Position numbers and translations under genes: made by a program
NCBI RefSeq assembly: GCF_002879645.1
Contig: NZ_PNRE01000036.1
Location: 121,302 to 185,301 of the forward strand
Length of the DNA: 64,000 nucleotides
From: Halomonas heilongjiangensis
GTDB taxonomy: Bacteria > Pseudomonadota > Gammaproteobacteria > Pseudomonadales > Halomonadaceae
Direction: 5' to 3'
In this document: in pieces, positions 53,708 to 63,677 of the stretch
Numbering within the stretch: position 1 is the stretch's first letter
Layout of the letters: every line of letters begins with the position of its first letter
The notes under the pieces: model-generated
What the model saw: the letters and a program-made list of their open reading frames with translations, nothing else
Databases searched by the model: none
Told to the model about the DNA's origin: nothing

Positions 53708-54976
53708 CTAGAGCGTCAGGGAAAATTCATCGTCGCCACGGCGCACCGTGACACGGTTGTCGCCGATCTCGGCGAGCACCCAGCCCTCCTGCAATGCGGC
53801 CCCTGGATAGAGTCGCTCGCCCCGGGCGTCGATGACGTAGGGATTGTCACCGAACCACACCGCCTGGAACTGAAAGGCCGGTGCGTCGAGCGCCAGGCCC
53901 GGCCGGGCATCGCTGATCAATACCTGGCGGCTGCCGTGGTGCTGGTCGAACCAGCGCTGCACGTCGCGCCACGCATCGTATCTGTCCGGAGCGAACTCTC
54001 CGGAAACGACCAGGTGGCTACCGGCATCCTGGACCTGCAGGCTGTCGAGACCGGCTTCGGCCAGCCGTTGACTCAGTGCCTCGCCGGGCGACATGGAGGG
54101 TGCCATGAGCAACCGCGCGGCCTCGGCCGCCTCTGGGTGCAGGATGGCGGCGGAATGCAAGGCGCCGGGAGAAATGCTGGCGCCAGCCTTGCCGACACCG
54201 ACGAATTGATAAGTGCCGATGAGTACCACCGCCATGCACAGCGCCGTGACGGCCGCACTACGCTTGACGAAGGTACCAGGCACAGGGCGACGGCGAGGCA
54301 TCAGGCGTTCACGCCAGCGCTTCGGGACCGGAATCCTGCTCCCCTGTTCGCGGATCCACAGGGATGCTGGAGCCAGACACCTACCGAGCCAGCGGGCACC
54401 GGGGGAGACGAACCGCCTCACGCCCAGGAAAATCGGGGAAAGCGCCCGATGAATGGCATCAAGGCCGGGGGCAGCGAACCCGCCAATGGCTTGGAGAGCG
54501 GGGGGAAGCCTCTGCCTGGCCACTTGCAGCACACCAGTGGCGGACTCTCCCGTGGCGCGGCAGACACGTGTACCGATTGCCTGGATGGCTTGCACGGCCG
54601 GCGGCAAGGACAGTTCCGGCCGGGAAAGCTGCAGCCTCGCCTCACCGATATCGAGCGTCACCGGCAGCGCGGTTCGCCAGCCGGTCCCCTGCGGGAGCCG
54701 CTTGCCGTTGACCTCGATGTCTCCCCCCACGGCCTCGATGGCGACCATGCGGGCATGGAAGCGCAGGGTGGCATGCTCGGCGGCAACGGCATCGTCACTC
54801 AGCATCACGTCGGCCTGCCGCGAAGACCCGATCCGACAGACCGGCTGTTCGACGGGAATGGCGACTCCACGGTGGAGACCGTGCGTGACCTCCAGCGTCG
54901 AGAAGACGTCGGTCGTCGGTAACAGGAAGGCGCTTATCGATGTCATGAATGCGGAGGCCATGAGGACACCTGCCAT
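53708..54976 (-). CDS. sctD: Type III secretion MS-ring protein SctD
   Basis: A 422-residue protein. An FHA-like cytoplasmic domain (about 25-115) carries CRIGSSRQADVMLSDDAVAA and EHATLRF. A long basic linker follows. One membrane helix lies at about 238-260 (AVTALCMAVVLIGTYQF). A periplasmic part with BON-like ring domains is last (LAEAGLDSLQVQDAGSHLVV, SGEFAPDRYDAW). This matches SctD (YscD). The start is uncertain; ATGs at residues 6 and 11 are equally likely. It lies four bases before the sctX-like gene. Confidence 0.85.
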   Translation of the reverse strand: MAGVLMASAFMTSISAFLLPTTDVFSTLEVTHGLHRGVAIPVEQPVCRIGSSRQADVMLSDDAVAAEHATLRFHARMVAIEAVGGDIEVNGKRLPQGTGWRTALPVTLDIGEARLQLSRPELSLPPAVQAIQAIGTRVCRATGESATGVLQVARQRLPPALQAIGGFAAPGLDAIHRALSPIFLGVRRFVSPGARWLGRCLAPASLWIREQGSRIPVPKRWRERLMPRRRPVPGTFVKRSAAVTALCMAVVLIGTYQFVGVGKAGASISPGALHSAAILHPEAAEAARLLMAPSMSPGEALSQRLAEAGLDSLQVQDAGSHLVVSGEFAPDRYDAWRDVQRWFDQHHGSRQVLISDARPGLALDAPAFQFQAVWFGDNPYVIDARGERLYPGAALQEGWVLAEIGDNRVTVRRGDDEFSLTL

Positions 54977-55116
54977 CAGGAACTCATGCCACCCGTCCCC
55001 AAGGGCGAGTGACCCGTGATAGAAATATCGTGCGACCCTCGCGCACAGTGTCGGTTATTACCAACACCAGAGGCGTGATGCGGCGGGCGATGACACCACC
55101 GCCCGCCTGGACAACG

Positions 55117-55314
55117 TCAGTTATTCGGCCGCGCCGCCCTGGCGGTGTCGACCTCTGTGTTCCCCTCGGTCTTGACCTTGCTGACCTCCATGGACTTCTG
55201 GGCGGCCTCATCGAAGACCTTCTTCAGCTCGTTGACATCGATGCCGCCGCCACCGGAACCGCTCACCCCATCTGCACCCTGTTCCTTCCTGGGCATCAGC
55301 TTGAAAAGGGCCAT
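55117..55314 (-). CDS. Small protein at the head of the second sct operon
   Basis: A 65-residue protein with a strong ribosome binding site (AAAGGAG eight bases before the ATG), 140 bases before sctD. A basic start (MALFKLMPRKE) is followed by a glycine run and GIDVNELKKVFDEAAQKSME, one helix, and a polar tail ending TARAARPNN. No signal peptide or membrane segment. It could be a chaperone, a needle-like subunit or a secreted regulator; none is supported by a signature. Confidence 0.55.
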   Translation of the reverse strand: MALFKLMPRKEQGADGVSGSGGGGIDVNELKKVFDEAAQKSMEVSKVKTEGNTEVDTARAARPNN

Positions 55315-55922
55315 GGCATATCTCCTTTACTGGCCTGTGGAATTGGAATGGAAAATTCTTCTGAACCTCTTGCCCCTATTCACAGACATCACAGCGACAT
55401 CAGATCGCAGTTTCGCCAGCGGGGTTACCAACCTACGAGTTAATCATAGATAAGTAAAATGACAGTGCAATTTCCGCAAAGGAAAAACTCAAACAAAAAT
55501 GTTACCAAACAGAAACCCCTGGTTTTATATTGTTATTACAATACATCACTCATCACGCAGCGTTATGCAAAAATCCATTTATAACGCTCTCCAATGAATC
55601 AGGCCGAAGCACTCTCGAAAGTCGAGTGGCGCAGACAAGGTCACGCGGAGTCGGCCTTCTACAACATCCGGCACATCCTCGAGCGCGGCGAAGCAACGAT
55701 TCAACGTGATAGGCAATATCGGCATTGGAGTTCCCACCGGTGATTGTCAGCACAATCAAGACACTAATCTGCACAACATTCCCTGCCCTCAACTCGGCAC
55801 ATCAAACGGATAAATGAGTCAGTCGTTTGTTGGCTCGTGAACACACTAGAAATACGCCGCCCTCAGGTAATGAAGTGTTCCGAAAATCAGGACACTCACC
55901 ACCGGCAGCGGCAAACAAATCT
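55315..55922. other. A+T-rich intergenic region of 608 bases
   Basis: Between the sct operon head and the end of the giant gene. The part at about 55440-55560 is conspicuously A+T-rich (runs such as TTTATATTGTTATTACAA), unlike anything nearby, and is the likely promoter of the 55314 gene and of sctD. A minus-strand frame at 55553-55792 has no recognisable product. The hairpin-like TGTTCCGAAAATCAGGACAC lies near 55877, close to the end of the giant gene. Confidence 0.5.
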
Positions 55923-58900
55923 CTAGGATACCGGCAAATACACCCGATCACCGGGAAACAGGATGCTCGGGTCGATAATATGGTCCAGATTAAGCATCAC
56001 CACCTGCTCGACATCATGCCCCTTGCGTACTGCTATCGCCCCCAGTGTCTGATGGGGTTCCACGGTAACTGCGGCATAACGCCCCTCATATTCGGGATTG
56101 AAACGTCCGCTTTCGCCCATGGCACCACTGGGATGCTCGGTGACGCCTTGCGCCATGGTCCAGCCGACCGGCCCCCCATCCGATCCCAGCCGCACGGGGA
56201 CCCATTCGTTGCCATCGCCATCGGTGACACGGCCCCCCGTTTGCTCCAGGAAGGTCCCATGGGGGTAGTGCGTGACGACAGGCGACACGCCGACGGGGTC
56301 GGTATGCAAGGCAGTGCCTTGCCGATCGAGGACGACCAGCTGGATTTCTTCGGCCGATGGCCGGTATGTCGCCGGCTCATCAGCGAGCCCAGAGGGTACG
56401 TTATCGGCTTTCTCACCGGACGATGGCGTCTCGGGTGGTGAAAAGTCGGATGGTACATAGCCGAAAAGTTCAGGATCTATATCTTCGACTTCCGTATTAA
56501 CCTGCTCTTCGAAGTGGTCCTTCATCCCCAAAGCGGCAGCGGGTATCAAGGTCCCGGTAAATCCGATCAGAGTGGCGACATCACGCTTGTTGAACTTGGC
56601 GATGCCGCTCAGGTGTGGCATGTGCGAACTGAGCCAGGAGCCGACTTTTTTCCCCACCGCGCTATCCCGGATCCACAAGCGAGTCGCTCCACCGACAAGC
56701 ATGGTGTTTGTGGTGGCGTTATATCCCGTCATTGCATCCGGCGGCCAACCACTCGTCCATGCACTCGACGCCAAACCCTCGGCACCTCCGGCCACGAAGA
56801 AGGGAAGTGCTATGTCATCCACAGCGGACATGGCCGGCTTGCCCGTTGACGCTTCCTGGAAGGTTTTTGCCATATAGGCCGAGTTCCCGAACGCGTATGC
56901 CCAAGCCTGACCAGCGTCGGCCCACCCAACACCTCCGCCCGGGGGTTGCAGCTGAAAGTGCCCGCTGTCGTTGACCGTATAATTACCAACGGTGCCGGGG
57001 ACATTAATCGCGAAAGTTAAGAACACCCCTCCACGCAACAGTCTTCCCCAGCCAGTATCTACGGCTGTCGCGTTGGGGAATACGGCTTGTAACCCCAGGA
57101 GAGCACCACGCACCCCATAGGCCAATGCATTCAGTGGCATCGAAATCTCAGGTGGTCCTCCCAGGGAAATTGCGCCACCGAGAGTACCCGCGCTCAGCAG
57201 CAGAAAGCGAATGGCTTTCTGATAGCTGCGCGCCGACCCCCAATTTCCCTCTCTGCCGTTATAGAGGGCAAAGGGCTGGGTGTCCTGATTGTTGGGGTTG
57301 AGCACTCCACGCAATTGGCTCGCCGATTTGTCGGTGACAAGGACATAGGCCTCATTGTCGAAGTCGCGATTCCGCAGGACTCGCCCACTCCCCGAGTCCT
57401 GAATATGGACGGTCTGGTGACCATTGCCGCCATCGCTCAGGGTATAGATGGTCGGCTGTTCGCGTCGGCTCGTCGACCAGCGGATATGCCCATCACCATC
57501 CACACGCCCACCACGCAGCACCGTCCCTTCACGCAAGACAAAATTGGTGCTGTCCAACCGGCCAGGCTGAACGAAGTGAACGTGGTGTCCCGCGGGTAAG
57601 GCCCCGTCCACCGATGCCTGATTCAATGCATCCAGATCGCCAAGCCGGTAAAGGCGAGGTAGCCCAAGGGGTGGCGTGGGATCTCCATGCCGGGCCGGCA
57701 GCTTGCCTTGGGTCAATGTCTCGGGCGCGCCCTGGTTGGGGCGCGCGGCCCGCGATGCCTGATAGCCCATGCCGACGCCGAAGAGTCCGCTGGCCAACTC
57801 TGTCAAGGCGGCGGTTTTCTCCAGCCTGGTCATGTCGTTCCAATTCGTCGCCAAATTGGCGCCGGAATAGCCCATCAGCGGAATACCGATCCCCATGGCG
57901 GCCCGATCGAGGCCGCGTGCCGTACTGAAGGCGACACCGCGACGGGTCAGCTGCTCGGCGGCTTCCTGATACATGGGGTTCTGGCTCCAGCCTTTCCCCC
58001 AGGTATTGACGGCCCCGGTACTCGTCCGTACGGCCACCCCCGCTGGGGTACCTGCCCGGGTGAGGCCGGCGACGCGGAAGGCACTCGCCCCCATGGGCAA
58101 GAAGGAGGTTATCAACATCGCCCCTTGCATAACCCCTTCCGTACTGGCCAGCGGCCGGCCATACTCATGCATCTCATGAATATTGGAAACACTGCGTGCC
58201 CCGAAGTAAGCACCTCCTGCGAAGGCGATAGGTACCGCGATTGGTGCCAATGGTGGGATGAAAGAGGCGAGAGTGGCGATGCCGGTACCGATACCGATGA
58301 TGGGATCCAGCCACTGTTCGGCGACGCTCAGCTCACGAGCCTGATGCCACTCATAGGTGAGATCGCCACTGGCATCGGTCAGTCGGTTGGGGCTTTCCGG
58401 CAGAAACACATGCCCCTTATCGGACAAGTAGTTATGCTGCCGGAAATCATCGAAATTGCGATATTTGCTTCCGCTCTCGTCGACCAGCCATGTCTTGCCG
58501 TCACCATCTTCTACGGTAAACAACGCTGTATCGCGTACCCCATGGCTATCCCGATAAAGGATAGGGATGATACCAACTTCGGCGTTATCGCCTCCGATCT
58601 CGCGCAGTTGATCCTCGACAGCATCCACGAGTTCCTCGTCATCGCTGCCCAGTGCCTGATCGAGCACCTCACGCGCGTCGTCATCGTCCAACTTGATCGA
58701 CTCCGGCAAGGCTTCGAGGCGATCCTCGATCGCTGTTCTTGCCACCTCAGGGTTTTCTTTATAATAATCTTCGATGATATGCCCATTTTCAGGGTCGAGC
58801 CGATCATCGAGGGAGTAATCCTGCCTTAGATGGTCGTTCCATTGCGCCGACTCTTGCAACTCTTCACGATCATTCACCACCTGTGCACGCACGTCGCTCA

Positions 58901-61900
58901 ACTCACCGGCCTGCAGGCCATTTGCCAGATCTACCGAGTCGACTCCACTGGCCATGGCCAGCTCCATGGCCTCGCCCGATGCCTCAAATCCTGCCCGAAC
59001 CAAGCCCTCTTCGGTCGTCAGCAGCGCCTCCTGACTGTCAAGCAGTTCGGTGCGCGCCTGTGTCAGGCTGCCGTGCTCACCGTTCGCCTCGAGGTATACC
59101 TCTTCCATCTGCCACGCGGCCTGGACACTCATCTCATGCTCCGCAGAGGCCCCGTCATTGAGCAGCTTCCAGGTCGATGGACGACTGGCACGGTAGTCGG
59201 ATTCCACGGCGGCCAATGCCATCTCTTCGGCGGCGGTTGCACTGCTTTCACGTTGTGACCTGGCGGCTTCCAGAGCGCGCAGGGCCATCGCCACATCGGG
59301 ATGGACGCTACGCTGTTCGCCAACGGTCGTCACCGGCATGGGGTCCATGATCTGCAGGCCGCCAGGGTCGAGCACCTGCTCATCGATCGTCACCAGCACG
59401 GGATCTACCCCGTCAGGCAATGCCTCGGTCAATTCCCGTGTCGTGCCAGTTCCATAACGCTCGACCTGGTCGCCATAGGCCTCCTGGGCTTCCTCGTAGG
59501 CCTGTTGTGCCGCGGCCAGAGGGTCTTCTTCTCCATCTTCCCCATGAGCCTGCCACCAGTCGGCCCACTCCCGGTCAAGACGCAATTGTTCTTCGGAACG
59601 TCCCTCCGGGGCGGTGCCCGGGGCGTAAGTCAGTGGAAAGTTGCGCGGTTCATCCTCGTCTTCATAAACATTGCGCAGATAGAGCTGACCATTGTCGCCC
59701 ACGATGATGCCGGAGTCCGCCCCCATTATGGCGCCCGTCGAAATGTACTGGGCGCTAGGTCCCACTGCATCTGGATCCTTGAAGGTGAAGCCATCGGGAT
59801 CGACGTGATCCGGATGCTGTTCACCGTACAGATCCTCCGCCCGTTCAGTAATGTCCTCACCGTCCTGAAGGACTTCGTGGCTGGCTTCCTTGTTCCGATA
59901 TGCTTCCGCAACATCCGGGTGCACCCAGCGCATCACGCCATCGATCTCGATGCGCTCCGCCTCTTCGCCACCGGGCGTGACCGTGCCTTCGCCGTGCTCC
60001 TCGAGCTCGTCCTGATAGCGTTGTTCCAGCTCCGAAATGGGGGTATCCGCCGCTTCACGCTGCTGCTCGGCGAGCCACTCATTGACAGCGCTTTCGGCTT
60101 CGTGCCGATCCTCCATTATTCCTGCCAGGCTATCTTCTGAGCTGTAGCGATACTCCTTATATCTCGCCCAGTCATCATCGATCAGCTGTTCGGTCGGCGT
60201 CCGCCTTAATGTATCGCTTTCAGGGTCAAAGGTCAGCTGTGTTTCCAGCGGCTCATCCAGGTTCTCAAAGGTGGAAACCAGGAATAATTGACCATCGCGC
60301 TCGACGATTTCTTGGCTCTGTCGTGCACCTGAGTGCTCTTCGATCGGGTCCCCTAGCCGCTGCGGAGTGGTGTCGGTAAAGCCTTCGGGCTTGAAATGAT
60401 CGGGGTGTTCCTGGCGCGCCTGATCTAAGATTCGCTCCCTCAGGTCTTCATCGATGTCCTTACCCTCGGTGAACTCCTGCCAGGCCTCGTTGGCCTCTCG
60501 CTGCGCTTGGGAGAAGTCATCAGGTATCTCTTCACCCGGTGCATAGGTGAGCGGTAGCTCCTTCGTCGTCTCCTCGAAGCCCTCGCCGTAGGTATTGATG
60601 ACAATGAGCTGACCATCGCGCTCGACGACCCGCGAGTCCGTCAGTTCGCCCGATTCCCACTCATAGTCTCCCCCCTGTCCACCAGGGCGCGTCTCCGAAT
60701 AGCCCTCGGGACGGAAGTACTCCGGGTTGGCTGAGCGGAAGGCCTCAAGAGCTTCCTCTTGCAGACGCGCAGGCTCCTCGCCCAGCTTCAGTTCCTGCCA
60801 CTCCTCGTTGAGGCGCCGTTGTTCGTCCGACAGACCGCTTAGGTCGTCGCTATCGGGACTCAGGGTCAGTGGCTTATCCAGGGGACTATCGCGATCTGCA
60901 TAGATATTGCGCAGGTAAAGCTGGCCATCTATCTCAACCACGGACTGGTGCAATAGCTCCCCGGTATGCTCTTGTTCCCCTGAGGAGTTTCTAGGGGTAG
61001 ACGATGCAGTGGTCTCCTCGAACCCTTCCTCCTTGAAGTAGTCCGCGTAGTCCTCATCATTACGATAAGCCTCGAGGACATCCTCCTTGAGTCCATCGGC
61101 TTCCTCTTGCAGATCTTGGAATTCTTTCTCCGTTTCCAGGTAGTCTATCCAGGTATTGGCACTGTTCAGGCTCTCTTGGGCGTCATCCAAGCTCAGCCCT
61201 AGCTGTTCAAAATCCGGCGGCACCCAGCGCAGCCCATGCGGTGCCCACAACTCATTGATGCGCTCGATGGCAGCGTCCATGGCATCCTCGTACTCGTCAT
61301 CGAGCCCATAGACCGCCAACTGCGACAGATCGCGCGTGGCTTCCGCCTCTGCCAGTCTCAGCGCCAGCCTTGCCGACTCCCGATCTTGGAGCACCTCGGC
61401 AATGGCCGAATCCACCCACTTCCATTCGCCCTGGTAGAGCATCGCGACCCAATCGCCTCCCGAGGGGGCCTCGTCACTCGGCGGCTTGCCCAGGGGATCG
61501 CCTTCTTCCGCCTCTTCGCCAGGCTTGATGACATCGCCCTCATCGCCATCTTCGCCGAGGATCTCCTCGAGCGCGTCTTCCACCGCCTGATCCTGATCCT
61601 CCAGGTCGGCTTCGAGCTCATTGAGATCCTTGAGGTTGCCCTCGTCGTCCCGCTCCGCCAGCATCTCGTCGATGACGGCCTGCAACACCCTGTCCTCGTC
61701 GGAGCCATCGGGATCGAGCTCAAGCAGTTCCTCGGCCATAGACTGCTCTTTCGTTCCCCGCTCGATCGTGATCTCCTGGTCATCTTTGTGGCGGTGCAGC
61801 GTCAGATCGCCATCCGGTGGGGTCGTCAGCGTATAACCGTTGTCGGTAACTTCTCGCGTCGTCTCTCCTTCGGCGTTGGTCGTTTCCTTGATCTCGCGGC

Positions 61901-63476
61901 CATTCGCCTTAGTCACTATTTCCGTGGTACTGCCACTGGGGAGTTCGGTCCGGCGCGTCTCGTTGCCGTCGGCATCGACATGCAGCGATGAATTACCGAC
62001 ACCCGGGCCCGAGCTATAGCTGGCAATCACTTCGCCATCTTCCGCGTCGACGATGCTGGTGGTGTATTGTTCACCGCCATTGCCCAGGGCATTGGTCTCG
62101 GACTGGATCACGTAACCCGCCGCCCGCAGTTGGGCCTCGATTTGCTCACGGGTCAGATTACGCTCCTCGGCGATCGCATCGATGCCCTGCCCAGCGGCGA
62201 GAGCCTCGGCGATGCCATCGACGCCCTCGCGGGTCGTCTCCTGTCCAGGATCAAGTGTCGTGCGCTCGCCGTCTTCATCGATGATCGTGGTGGTGGTTGC
62301 GCCATCGTCAACGGTGACTTCCTCGACCGTCACGCCATTTTGCTCGTATGTGACCGTCTCGGTCGTCTCCCCGTCGGCATCCACCTGCGTCTCGGTCTCG
62401 CGACCATCCGGCTCGGTCACCACCGTGGTGGTGCTGCCATCGGGGTGCACGGTATGGCGTACCTCGTTGCCGTCGTCATCGGTCCGCCGAGAGACCGTCG
62501 TACCGTCGGGCCCCGTCTCCTGATGGACCAGAGGCTCCCCGCTCTCTTTATCGGTGATCTCGGTGGTATTGCCTATGGCGGGGCCTTGGCCCGTCACGTC
62601 CGATTCGACATCGAACCCGGCCGCCTCGAGCTGAGCGATCAACTGGGCACGGGTCAGCCCCTGCTCCTCTGCGATCTCGTCGAGGCTCTGCCCGTCGGCG
62701 ATACCTTCGACGATATCGTCGATGCCCTCGCGGGTCGTCTCCTGCCCAGGATCGAGTGTCGTGCGGTTGCCGTCTTCATCGATCACCGTCGTGGTGGTGT
62801 TACCATCGGCACCGGTGGCCTCTTCCACCACCACGCCATCTTCCTGCTCGGTGAAGTTGTATTCGGTAACGGTCTCGCCCGTCTCACCATCGACGACCTT
62901 GATCGTGGTCTCGCTGCCATCATCGGATTGCGTGGCTTCGACCTCCAAGCCACCCACCTCGAGCTGGTCGAGAACATCCTGGGGGCTGATGCCGTATTCC
63001 TCGGCGACCTGGGCGATGCTCTTGCCCTCGGCCACGTCGTCGACGATCTCCTCTGCCGCCTCCGCAGCGGCGTCCTCGTCGGTCTCGATATTGTCCACCG
63101 GCTCGACCGTGTGCACGTTCTGGAACGGGTCCTCACCTCCTTCCGGGGCATAGTTCTCCGGCATCAGGTCCGGCAACAGATATGGATCGTCCTGGTTGAG
63201 GTCCGGAAGCAGAGCCAACGATTCCAGGTATGCCGGCGAATAGACGCCATAGCCCGGGAAAGGCGTGCTGTTCGTGGCCTGAACCGGATGGAAGGTCGTA
63301 TTGCCGCCGTTCCACTGCACCGGGGTGGTCACTTGTGGCGAGGAGTATTGGGGGGGGTTCGGCGGAGGCGGGGGGGGCTTGGCGGCAGCCCTTGCCACGG
63401 CCTTGGCGAAAAAGGCCGCATTGCCGGCGAGGGCGAGTTTCGGGCTCAAGCGCAATATCGCAGGTATTCTGGCCAT
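55923..63476 (-). CDS. Giant 2517-residue repeat protein with SH3-like and LysM end
   Basis: One uninterrupted frame. Residues 1-130 are Pro-rich with a hydrophobic start but no clear signal peptide. About 145-480 holds three copies of a unit that begins like IVEGIADGQSLDEIAEEQGL and goes on to DGN-T-T-T beta repeats and TTLDPGQETTREG (residues near 239 and 407). About 590-670 is highly acidic. About 800-1310 holds four tandem units of about 100 residues, each with P[DE][YH]F.PEG[FY] then DGQL[YF] and LTYAPG. Hydrophobic helices lie at 1722-1760 and later near residue 2090. The last 140 residues have an SH3-like part and a LysM (VEPHQTLGAIAVRKGHDVEQ to the end). No enzyme motif was found. It lies next to a type III system and may be a substrate, translocator or wall-bound partner. 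Confidence 0.85.
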   Translation of the reverse strand: MARIPAILRLSPKLALAGNAAFFAKAVARAAAKPPPPPPNPPQYSSPQVTTPVQWNGGNTTFHPVQATNSTPFPGYGVYSPAYLESLALLPDLNQDDPYLLPDLMPENYAPEGGEDPFQNVHTVEPVDNIETDEDAAAEAAEEIVDDVAEGKSIAQVAEEYGISPQDVLDQLEVGGLEVEATQSDDGSETTIKVVDGETGETVTEYNFTEQEDGVVVEEATGADGNTTTTVIDEDGNRTTLDPGQETTREGIDDIVEGIADGQSLDEIAEEQGLTRAQLIAQLEAAGFDVESDVTGQGPAIGNTTEITDKESGEPLVHQETGPDGTTVSRRTDDDGNEVRHTVHPDGSTTTVVTEPDGRETETQVDADGETTETVTYEQNGVTVEEVTVDDGATTTTIIDEDGERTTLDPGQETTREGVDGIAEALAAGQGIDAIAEERNLTREQIEAQLRAAGYVIQSETNALGNGGEQYTTSIVDAEDGEVIASYSSGPGVGNSSLHVDADGNETRRTELPSGSTTEIVTKANGREIKETTNAEGETTREVTDNGYTLTTPPDGDLTLHRHKDDQEITIERGTKEQSMAEELLELDPDGSDEDRVLQAVIDEMLAERDDEGNLKDLNELEADLEDQDQAVEDALEEILGEDGDEGDVIKPGEEAEEGDPLGKPPSDEAPSGGDWVAMLYQGEWKWVDSAIAEVLQDRESARLALRLAEAEATRDLSQLAVYGLDDEYEDAMDAAIERINELWAPHGLRWVPPDFEQLGLSLDDAQESLNSANTWIDYLETEKEFQDLQEEADGLKEDVLEAYRNDEDYADYFKEEGFEETTASSTPRNSSGEQEHTGELLHQSVVEIDGQLYLRNIYADRDSPLDKPLTLSPDSDDLSGLSDEQRRLNEEWQELKLGEEPARLQEEALEAFRSANPEYFRPEGYSETRPGGQGGDYEWESGELTDSRVVERDGQLIVINTYGEGFEETTKELPLTYAPGEEIPDDFSQAQREANEAWQEFTEGKDIDEDLRERILDQARQEHPDHFKPEGFTDTTPQRLGDPIEEHSGARQSQEIVERDGQLFLVSTFENLDEPLETQLTFDPESDTLRRTPTEQLIDDDWARYKEYRYSSEDSLAGIMEDRHEAESAVNEWLAEQQREAADTPISELEQRYQDELEEHGEGTVTPGGEEAERIEIDGVMRWVHPDVAEAYRNKEASHEVLQDGEDITERAEDLYGEQHPDHVDPDGFTFKDPDAVGPSAQYISTGAIMGADSGIIVGDNGQLYLRNVYEDEDEPRNFPLTYAPGTAPEGRSEEQLRLDREWADWWQAHGEDGEEDPLAAAQQAYEEAQEAYGDQVERYGTGTTRELTEALPDGVDPVLVTIDEQVLDPGGLQIMDPMPVTTVGEQRSVHPDVAMALRALEAARSQRESSATAAEEMALAAVESDYRASRPSTWKLLNDGASAEHEMSVQAAWQMEEVYLEANGEHGSLTQARTELLDSQEALLTTEEGLVRAGFEASGEAMELAMASGVDSVDLANGLQAGELSDVRAQVVNDREELQESAQWNDHLRQDYSLDDRLDPENGHIIEDYYKENPEVARTAIEDRLEALPESIKLDDDDAREVLDQALGSDDEELVDAVEDQLREIGGDNAEVGIIPILYRDSHGVRDTALFTVEDGDGKTWLVDESGSKYRNFDDFRQHNYLSDKGHVFLPESPNRLTDASGDLTYEWHQARELSVAEQWLDPIIGIGTGIATLASFIPPLAPIAVPIAFAGGAYFGARSVSNIHEMHEYGRPLASTEGVMQGAMLITSFLPMGASAFRVAGLTRAGTPAGVAVRTSTGAVNTWGKGWSQNPMYQEAAEQLTRRGVAFSTARGLDRAAMGIGIPLMGYSGANLATNWNDMTRLEKTAALTELASGLFGVGMGYQASRAARPNQGAPETLTQGKLPARHGDPTPPLGLPRLYRLGDLDALNQASVDGALPAGHHVHFVQPGRLDSTNFVLREGTVLRGGRVDGDGHIRWSTSRREQPTIYTLSDGGNGHQTVHIQDSGSGRVLRNRDFDNEAYVLVTDKSASQLRGVLNPNNQDTQPFALYNGREGNWGSARSYQKAIRFLLLSAGTLGGAISLGGPPEISMPLNALAYGVRGALLGLQAVFPNATAVDTGWGRLLRGGVFLTFAINVPGTVGNYTVNDSGHFQLQPPGGGVGWADAGQAWAYAFGNSAYMAKTFQEASTGKPAMSAVDDIALPFFVAGGAEGLASSAWTSGWPPDAMTGYNATTNTMLVGGATRLWIRDSAVGKKVGSWLSSHMPHLSGIAKFNKRDVATLIGFTGTLIPAAALGMKDHFEEQVNTEVEDIDPELFGYVPSDFSPPETPSSGEKADNVPSGLADEPATYRPSAEEIQLVVLDRQGTALHTDPVGVSPVVTHYPHGTFLEQTGGRVTDGDGNEWVPVRLGSDGGPVGWTMAQGVTEHPSGAMGESGRFNPEYEGRYAAVTVEPHQTLGAIAVRKGHDVEQVVMLNLDHIIDPSILFPGDRVYLPVS

Positions 63477-63677
63477 AGCTATCTCCGTGCCTTACCGATC
63501 TCTTCCTGATGGCCGCTCACTCGACATCCTCGCCACAGGAAGAGATCACCGAATCGATACACGCCGATATTCATCGACGATGCGGCCCTACCCGGCCACA
63601 TCGTGCTCGGCAGTGTGTTCAACCAGCGTTGCTGTTTTCCTGCCCTCAGGTTCTGTACGAAAAGTCAGCACGAACGC

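Noticed and set aside
59301..63509. Long plus-strand frames opposite the giant gene (for example 61236-61991 and 62067-63509)
   Set aside because: The minus-strand frame is continuous with real internal repeats; the opposite frames mirror its codon bias.
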